Shown here piece by piece: positions 6,750-11,279 of a stretch of 11,279 nt of DNA. Below the pieces are notes generated by a model. It saw only the letters and a list, made by a program, of their open reading frames with translations. It was not told where the DNA came from and made no database searches. Positions within the stretch are counted from its first letter, which is position 1. The number at the start of each line of letters is the position of its first letter. The position numbers and the translations under genes are program-made. The stretch is from JACRPZ01 sp040758255 (GTDB lineage Bacteria; Nitrospirota; Thermodesulfovibrionia; UBA6902), in NCBI GenBank assembly GCA_040758255.1, contig JBFLVX010000073.1:1-11279 (forward strand). The letters run 5' to 3'.

Positions 6750-9700
6750 TTGAATTCAAACCTCAGTTTCAAATCCATGCCAATGCTTCCTGTTTCGTCC
6801 CTCGAGCCGACAAGCGAGAAGTTCTTCTCCAGAAGGTACTCCAATTTAACAATATTCTCTTCTGTTGTTCCTATGGATGTTGAATAAATTACCATGAGCT
6901 TGTCTTCCAATAAACGTTTCCCTACCGTGATCCTCGGGCTCACAGCACCGGTGACGGTAGTCTGGGGATTTATCTCAAAACGCTCAAGGCCTGTGGCAAG
7001 CCTGAACTTCTCCTCTATGGTATCCTGAAGAGTTCCCGTAAGTATTGAGGCGGCTTCACCAGCGGCGATGCCGCTCTCAAAACCCTTCTCCTTCAGATTT
7101 ATTTGGCCTGATGTGAGAAGTGTCAGCAAATCCATCTCAGAGAGGTGAGGGTCTGAAGACAATGCCAGCGTAAATTTATCCACTGTCCCGTCAAGATCGA
7201 GCTTAATGCGGTATCCCGCAGTAAATGTCTCAGCCTGAATATGGAAGACAGGAGTTATATCATTCGGGTCAATAAAGTCCATCCTGCCGTCAATAATGTC
7301 AAATTCATTCCCCCTGAAAAAGATGCTCCCCTCCTTTGTCTCAATGCTTCCTAACAGGCCGTATCGCGCAAGGGTCCCGACAACATTGATATCCGCTTTT
7401 ACAGGCGTACGCGCGATGTTGTTGTCAATCAGGATATTTTCAGCGCCTGAGACCCGGATGTTCAGCCTCGTTCCGCTCCGGAACACCGTGCGAGCCAGTA
7501 CGTTCTGTTTCACTTCCTTAAGCCCGAGAAGCCAGTTCTTCCACTCAAAGCGCTTCTTGTATTTTGCCCGACTGACATAAATATCGCCGGCAAGGGTCGA
7601 ATTATCGCGGTCCGTTTCGTAAAACAGGTTCCCGTCAAAGACCGCGCTTACTCCGTCTTCGAAGTTCAGCCTGACCCCTCGCAGAAGGGAAGTGACAAAG
7701 AGCCTCTTCAGAGAAAACCTCTCAAAGTAGCCTGCGCCCGACAATTCGGCGATGCCGCCTGAAAGCTCAGCCCTGAGAGACTGAAACGTAAACCTGTCAT
7801 TGGTGAACTGGAGGCTTCCGTTAATCGGGCCTATCTTGTAAGGAAATTCGGACATGGACGCGGTTGCATCCTTTACACTTACCTGCCCGGCAATTTCGGG
7901 CGCTTCCCATCTGCCTGAAAACTTCAGATCAAATTCAGCTTCACCCCTTATCGCCTTCACTTTCCTGATTACGGCCTTAAGAGGCGCCGCGCTCAGATTG
8001 CCCTTCACCTTTACATTGAAATCTCTACCGATGCCTATATCTCCGCTTGCGGACAAATTCGCCACATCTCCCGCCATCAGGAAAGATTTTATGTTTAACC
8101 TCTCGCCTTCAAGCTCCAGTGCGATGTCTCCTTTATTCGTTAATTTATAACCGTAGAGATCAAAATACGCGTAGTTGAATATTGACCTCAACGAGACTTC
8201 TTTATCCCTCCCTTTTATCTTGATAGTGCCTTCAAGAACTGCTGAGACATCCTCAGGCTTCTCGCCCAAAAAAGCCGCCAATACGGAATTATATGCCCCC
8301 TTCTTAAAATTCACATCAGCATTCCACAATATCCGGTCGGCAAACCGCGCAGTTCCTTTGGCAGTGATCAACCCGTTAAGAAAACTTCCGGCAGCGGTAA
8401 GCTCTTTATTGTTCACCTCCCCTGAGATCTCTCCGCTTCCGACATGAACGTTCTTTAGCGCGACGTCGTTAATATCAAAACGGAAATTAAACCTTGGGTT
8501 CTTAATAGTTCCGGAACCCTCGAGGCTGCCTTTTAAGAAGGCTTTTGCAGGATAACCATGAAGAATTGTTATGTCATCTGAATTGAAATTATCCGACGAT
8601 AGCGAAAGGGTAAACCTTTCATCGGCATATATAGCGCCTTTTGCGTTGACTATGGAATCAGCGTTGAAAGCTGTTACCGATTGGAAATTTATATTTTTTG
8701 AATCGAGGAGAGCTGTAGCGGTAATCTTATCAAACTGCTGTCCGTAAATAACGCCTTCCTTTATGAGCAGGTCGGCCTTGCCTGCGAGTCTATCCTGAGT
8801 TCCTTCAAGAGTGATCTCACCGTCAACTTTTCCTGACAGAGGCATTTCTTTGCTGTAGAAAAATTCTACCATGTCTTTTGCGCTGCCGTTAGACATTTTT
8901 ATAACGGCTTTGTAGTAAGGCTTATCAAAAGAAAAAAGTTCTTTTGCCTCTTTGAATAATATAGCGCCTGCAACATTATATGTTGCTTGTCCGTCTTTGA
9001 TCTTTAACGCATTTGAAGATAATGAGGCAATCCTGTAACTTAAATCGCCTGCTGCATGCGTAAACCTCATGCCATTTATGCTGCCGGGCCCGGCTTCAAT
9101 CGAGCCTGATATTTCAGGATCACTGAAAGGCCCTCTCACCCTGCCGGTAAATCTTGCCGGCGACCTAAGCTGTTTGAGTGAAGGCGCTGTAATCTCTGAA
9201 GCATCTCCGCTCTCAAGAAGTGTTGCAAGATCCAGCGTACTGTTTTTAGTGTCCACGTCCCCGTTCATATTGAGCTTTGATTGAGCGGTTAAGAAGACGG
9301 CATCTTTAATGACTACAACCTTATGCCTGAAGTCAATCTTGCCCTTAATCCTCTCAAGGCTATTTAAAGGCCCTTCTCCAGGAGCGGTTTTATTGATATA
9401 GCTGACACCTGCAGTTACATCAACATCTTCGCCCCGGATCTTATTCAACTTAAAATCACCGGATATCCTGCCGCTTGGGAAAGGGGCGTCCCACCCTATA
9501 AACTCAAAAAACTTCGGACTGAGAACATTAGAGACATCGGCGGAAACATAATAGTCTCCGTGAGGGATAAGAATATGAGCGCTGCCCTGCATCTCACCGT
9601 CATATGTATGCGCGGTAAATTCACTTAGGGAAAATTTTTTCTTGCTGTAACTTATTTTGCCTGCGGCGGCATCAATCGGCAAGCGGTCAAATACGGCATC

Positions 9701-10732
9701 TTCCAGTTTTGCCTTTCCGTCTCCGGTAAGTTCAGGATATATGCCTTGAATTTTTCCTTTAACAAACAACTTGCCCTTTACATTTTCGCTGATTTCTAAA
9801 ATATTCATTAACGTCTCAAGATAAAACCAGTTGTCAGTCTCAAGGTCAAGTCTGAATAACGGCCATTTTGCGCCTTCCCTCGAAAGCAGGTCTACAGAAC
9901 CCGTAAATGCCAGTTCCCCGCCTTTTTCAGGTTTCAGGTCAAAATAATTTCCTAATGTCTCAACAGATAACCTCGCTTTGCCATTCAGCCTGCCCCCAGC
10001 CACTCTTCCGTCAGGAGAAAAAAGCACCTTCCCATCAGCCTCAAGCATGGAATCGGAAGATTTTACGTTAAGCTTTAAAAGCTCAACCATCTTATTATCA
10101 TCAATAGCTGCTTTCACAGACATTTCTCCCTTCAAGTCTCTGGATATATCCTGTGATTGCAGTCTTACCTCCTTAAGTGAAAAGTCAGCCAGTGTCCTCT
10201 TTTTGAAAACTATATCTGCAAATAACCCATTACCCGTATATTTTTCCGTGCTGTCATTCAGAAGAAATTTGCCTTCAGTCACCTTGACATTATTCAGGTT
10301 GAGTTTAAAATTACCTTCTTTTCCTGAAGAGAGATATCGCCTGATATTGTCAGTAACCCTGTTTATATCTGCGCTGTCAGCTGTCAGGTCAGGTTCTTTT
10401 AGCGTTAAACGCCTTATTCTGGCCTCGCCGGCAACTAACCCGATCATGTCAATATAGGCCCTTGCCTTTGTAATCCACAAAAGTCTATTGCCGTCTTTAT
10501 CAAAAACCTTGAACCCCTTTGCCTGAAGGTAAAAAGGGAAGAGATTGATAACCGCATTATCTATAATGATCCTCTCCCCTGTAGCGTTCTCTAATACCGG
10601 AATAATGACCCTCTTTATTGAATTGGAGAGATAAGGCCCTCTAAGGAGAAAAAAGAGAACAGCTACCAGAAAGAGTATGAGCCCGGCTGATATTCCCCAT
10701 CTTCTTTTTTTACTTTTGCCGAATAGTTCCAT
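6746..10732 (-). CDS. tamB: TamB-family (DUF490) envelope bridge protein
   Basis: This 1328-residue protein matches TamB/YtfN (E. coli 1259 residues), an AsmA-like protein anchored in the inner membrane whose long beta-groove spans the periplasm; family members act in outer-membrane protein assembly and lipid transport. A basic start (GKSKKRRW) and one membrane segment (about 13-30) are followed by an AsmA-like opening (INLFPFYLQAKGFKV, about 63-77). The middle is a long succession of short amphipathic strands rich in LKG, AKG and LSG turns. The C-terminal TamB domain is recognised by GSIFFRGNEFDIIDGRMDF (about 1130-1148), then LSSDPHLSEMDLLTLLTSGQ and a strand-rich end. An in-frame TAG two codons upstream (10736-10738) makes the ATG at 10732 the earliest start. 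It is first in the operon with the bamA-like gene (ATGA overlap). No convincing promoter was found before it. Confidence 0.95.
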   Translation of the reverse strand: MELFGKSKKRRWGISAGLILFLVAVLFFLLRGPYLSNSIKRVIIPVLENATGERIIIDNAVINLFPFYLQAKGFKVFDKDGNRLLWITKARAYIDMIGLVAGEARIRRLTLKEPDLTADSADINRVTDNIRRYLSSGKEGNFKLNLNNVKVTEGKFLLNDSTEKYTGNGLFADIVFKKRTLADFSLKEVRLQSQDISRDLKGEMSVKAAIDDNKMVELLKLNVKSSDSMLEADGKVLFSPDGRVAGGRLNGKARLSVETLGNYFDLKPEKGGELAFTGSVDLLSREGAKWPLFRLDLETDNWFYLETLMNILEISENVKGKLFVKGKIQGIYPELTGDGKAKLEDAVFDRLPIDAAAGKISYSKKKFSLSEFTAHTYDGEMQGSAHILIPHGDYYVSADVSNVLSPKFFEFIGWDAPFPSGRISGDFKLNKIRGEDVDVTAGVSYINKTAPGEGPLNSLERIKGKIDFRHKVVVIKDAVFLTAQSKLNMNGDVDTKNSTLDLATLLESGDASEITAPSLKQLRSPARFTGRVRGPFSDPEISGSIEAGPGSINGMRFTHAAGDLSYRIASLSSNALKIKDGQATYNVAGAILFKEAKELFSFDKPYYKAVIKMSNGSAKDMVEFFYSKEMPLSGKVDGEITLEGTQDRLAGKADLLIKEGVIYGQQFDKITATALLDSKNINFQSVTAFNADSIVNAKGAIYADERFTLSLSSDNFNSDDITILHGYPAKAFLKGSLEGSGTIKNPRFNFRFDINDVALKNVHVGSGEISGEVNNKELTAAGSFLNGLITAKGTARFADRILWNADVNFKKGAYNSVLAAFLGEKPEDVSAVLEGTIKIKGRDKEVSLRSIFNYAYFDLYGYKLTNKGDIALELEGERLNIKSFLMAGDVANLSASGDIGIGRDFNVKVKGNLSAAPLKAVIRKVKAIRGEAEFDLKFSGRWEAPEIAGQVSVKDATASMSEFPYKIGPINGSLQFTNDRFTFQSLRAELSGGIAELSGAGYFERFSLKRLFVTSLLRGVRLNFEDGVSAVFDGNLFYETDRDNSTLAGDIYVSRAKYKKRFEWKNWLLGLKEVKQNVLARTVFRSGTRLNIRVSGAENILIDNNIARTPVKADINVVGTLARYGLLGSIETKEGSIFFRGNEFDIIDGRMDFIDPNDITPVFHIQAETFTAGYRIKLDLDGTVDKFTLALSSDPHLSEMDLLTLLTSGQINLKEKGFESGIAAGEAASILTGTLQDTIEEKFRLATGLERFEINPQTTVTGAVSPRITVGKRLLEDKLMVIYSTSIGTTEENIVKLEYLLEKNFSLVGSRDETGSIGMDLKLRFEFK

Positions 10733-10868
10733 TATCTATAATTTACCCAAGGCGTTAACAGAGTTTGAACATATGACGAGCAATAAATAGAGCATACTTA
10801 TTTCTTAGACAAACACAGAGGCGATCTTATCAGCATTATAAGAAACCTAAAGCAAAATTCCTGTCATT

Positions 10869-10877
10869 TGTTATAAT
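10869..10877 (+). promoter_or_regulatory. Extended -10 promoter candidate for tRNA-Ala
   Basis: TGTTATAAT contains a perfect TATAAT (10872-10877) preceded by the TGn of an extended -10 element. Such sites can act without a good -35, and none is visible at the usual distance. Transcription would start near 10884, giving a leader of about 38 bases before the tRNA. The call rests only on consensus and position. Confidence 0.5.
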
Positions 10878-10921
10878 AACCGAACCTAAGATAGGCGTCA
10901 ATTAAAGCCGCGGAATTAAAA

Positions 10922-10994
10922 GGGCGGTTAGCTCAGCTGGGAGAGCACCACGTTCGCAACGTGGGGGTCGGGGGTTCGAATCCCCTACCGTCCA
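10922..10994 (+). tRNA. tRNA-Ala (anticodon CGC)
   Basis: The 73-base sequence folds as a complete cloverleaf. The acceptor GGGCGGT pairs with ACCGTCC and includes the G3:U70 wobble that identifies alanine tRNAs. The D arm is GCTC/GAGC, the anticodon arm CCACG/CGTGG with loop TTCGCAA (anticodon CGC at 10955-10957, reading GCG), the variable loop GGGTC, and the T arm GGGGG/CCCCT with loop TTCGAAT. Discriminator A is at 10994. The CCA tail is not encoded and must be added after transcription. A run of five T follows at once (10995-10999). It appears to be a stand-alone gene between the tamB operon and a transposase remnant or element end. Confidence 0.97.
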
Positions 10995-10999
10995 TTTTT

Positions 11000-11157
11000 C
11001 TTTCAGTTGCATTACATAAACCTGCCCTTAAGTTTAAAGTATCCTCTTTAATTATTGATTTCATCTGATTATTTATCCGCACTTTCAATAAATTTAGGTT
11101 GCCTAAATAGGGTTTAATTTATATAATATTCTGTTTTCTTGATTTATAATTTGGTGA
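11000..11157. other. AT-rich spacer between tRNA-Ala and transposase
   Basis: This stretch of about 160 bases is AT-rich and holds no recognisable gene. Its only clear structure is a short hairpin, ATTTAGG (11092-11098) against CCTAAAT (11102-11108) with a three-base loop. Part of the spacer should be the non-coding right end of the insertion sequence whose transposase ends at 11158, but I could not place the terminal inverted repeat without its left-end copy. Confidence 0.5.
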
Positions 11158-11279
11158 TTATAAAACTTTTGGTACCGTTTTACAGAGTTTTTCAACTAAC
11201 AGGGTGAATATGTCATTGGCTCTATTATTGTATCTGAATTCCATCTCTTTTAAGTACAAAGGGAACTTCTCTTTGGAGA
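11158..11279 (-). CDS. Transposase C-terminus, IS1595/ISXO2-like (partial)
   Basis: Only the last 39 codons lie in the window, read on the minus strand from the right edge to a TAA at 11158-11160. The peptide includes FPLYLKEMEFRYNNR (residues 5-19 of the fragment), then DIFTLLVEKLC and PKVL. The [LY]..E..[FW]R[YF]N.R pattern near the C terminus, followed by a short F..L helix, is characteristic of ISXO2-like transposases of the IS1595 family, where it follows the catalytic core. The catalytic residues and the left end are outside the window, so I cannot say whether the element is intact. It is not part of the tamB operon; about 425 bases and the tRNA gene separate them. Its position beside a tRNA gene fits an insertion-tolerant site. 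Family assignment is from memory of the motif. Confidence 0.7.
   Translation of the reverse strand, partial: SKEKFPLYLKEMEFRYNNRANDIFTLLVEKLCKTVPKVL

Noticed and set aside
7296..10457. Several plus-strand open frames of 70-159 codons opposite tamB
   Set aside because: They lie antisense to a well-supported TamB gene, have Ser/Leu/Pro-rich composition typical of antisense shadows, match no family, and lack ribosome sites.
10835..10867. Minus-strand promoter for tamB (TATAAT on the minus strand at 10835-10840, ATGACA at 10862-10867)
   Set aside because: The spacing of 21 bases is too long, and no better -35 or extended -10 is present. The tamB promoter stays unassigned.
11092..11108. Hairpin ATTTAGG/CCTAAAT as a terminator
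   Set aside because: The stem is only seven pairs and AT-rich, with no T-tract directly after it on either strand.

Overview
The window reads as chromosomal DNA of a double-membraned (Gram-negative type), probably anaerobic bacterium of moderate GC content. The evidence is an outer-membrane assembly operon (TamB, a BamA-type Omp85 barrel, a SurA-like periplasmic chaperone), menaquinone synthesis by the futalosine route (MqnD), and a compact IscS-IscU pair of the type common in anaerobes. Nitrospirota (Thermodesulfovibrio-like) or Desulfobacterota are reasonable guesses, but this is inference from gene content and protein style, not a phylogenetic result.

Layout. (1) Bases 2-3449, plus strand: a tightly packed run of five genes, namely an IscS/NifS-family protein (5' end outside the window), iscU, mqnD, a short Ppx/GppA phosphatase and a GNAT acetyltransferase resembling short ArgA-type N-acetylglutamate synthases. 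Genes overlap or lie 6-15 bases apart, which suggests one transcript. (2) Bases 3458-10732, minus strand, convergent with the first block: tamB, then a bamA-like gene with seven POTRA-like repeats, then a small SurA-like gene without a parvulin domain. These three genes also overlap one another. (3) Bases 10733-11279: an intergenic region with an extended -10 promoter, a tRNA-Ala(CGC) gene, AT-rich spacer, and the last 39 codons of a minus-strand transposase resembling the IS1595/ISXO2 type.

Most notable point. The IscS-like protein keeps its catalytic-loop cysteine but has lost the PLP-binding lysine (SAHQ instead of S-G/A-H-K), the Asn and Gln that contact PLP, and the substrate-binding arginine. 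The adjacent IscU is intact in all its ligand residues. This resembles the situation described for Archaeoglobus fulgidus IscS, which lacks the lysine and was reported to have no desulfurase activity while contributing a cysteine ligand to IscU-bound clusters. The pair here is therefore best read as a scaffold complex that may use free sulfide, not as a conventional desulfurase.

Second point. The minus-strand operon looks like a complete envelope-assembly module: an inner-membrane-anchored bridge protein (TamB), an outer-membrane insertase with an unusually long periplasmic arm, and a minimal chaperone. Coupled overlaps between the genes suggest matched production.
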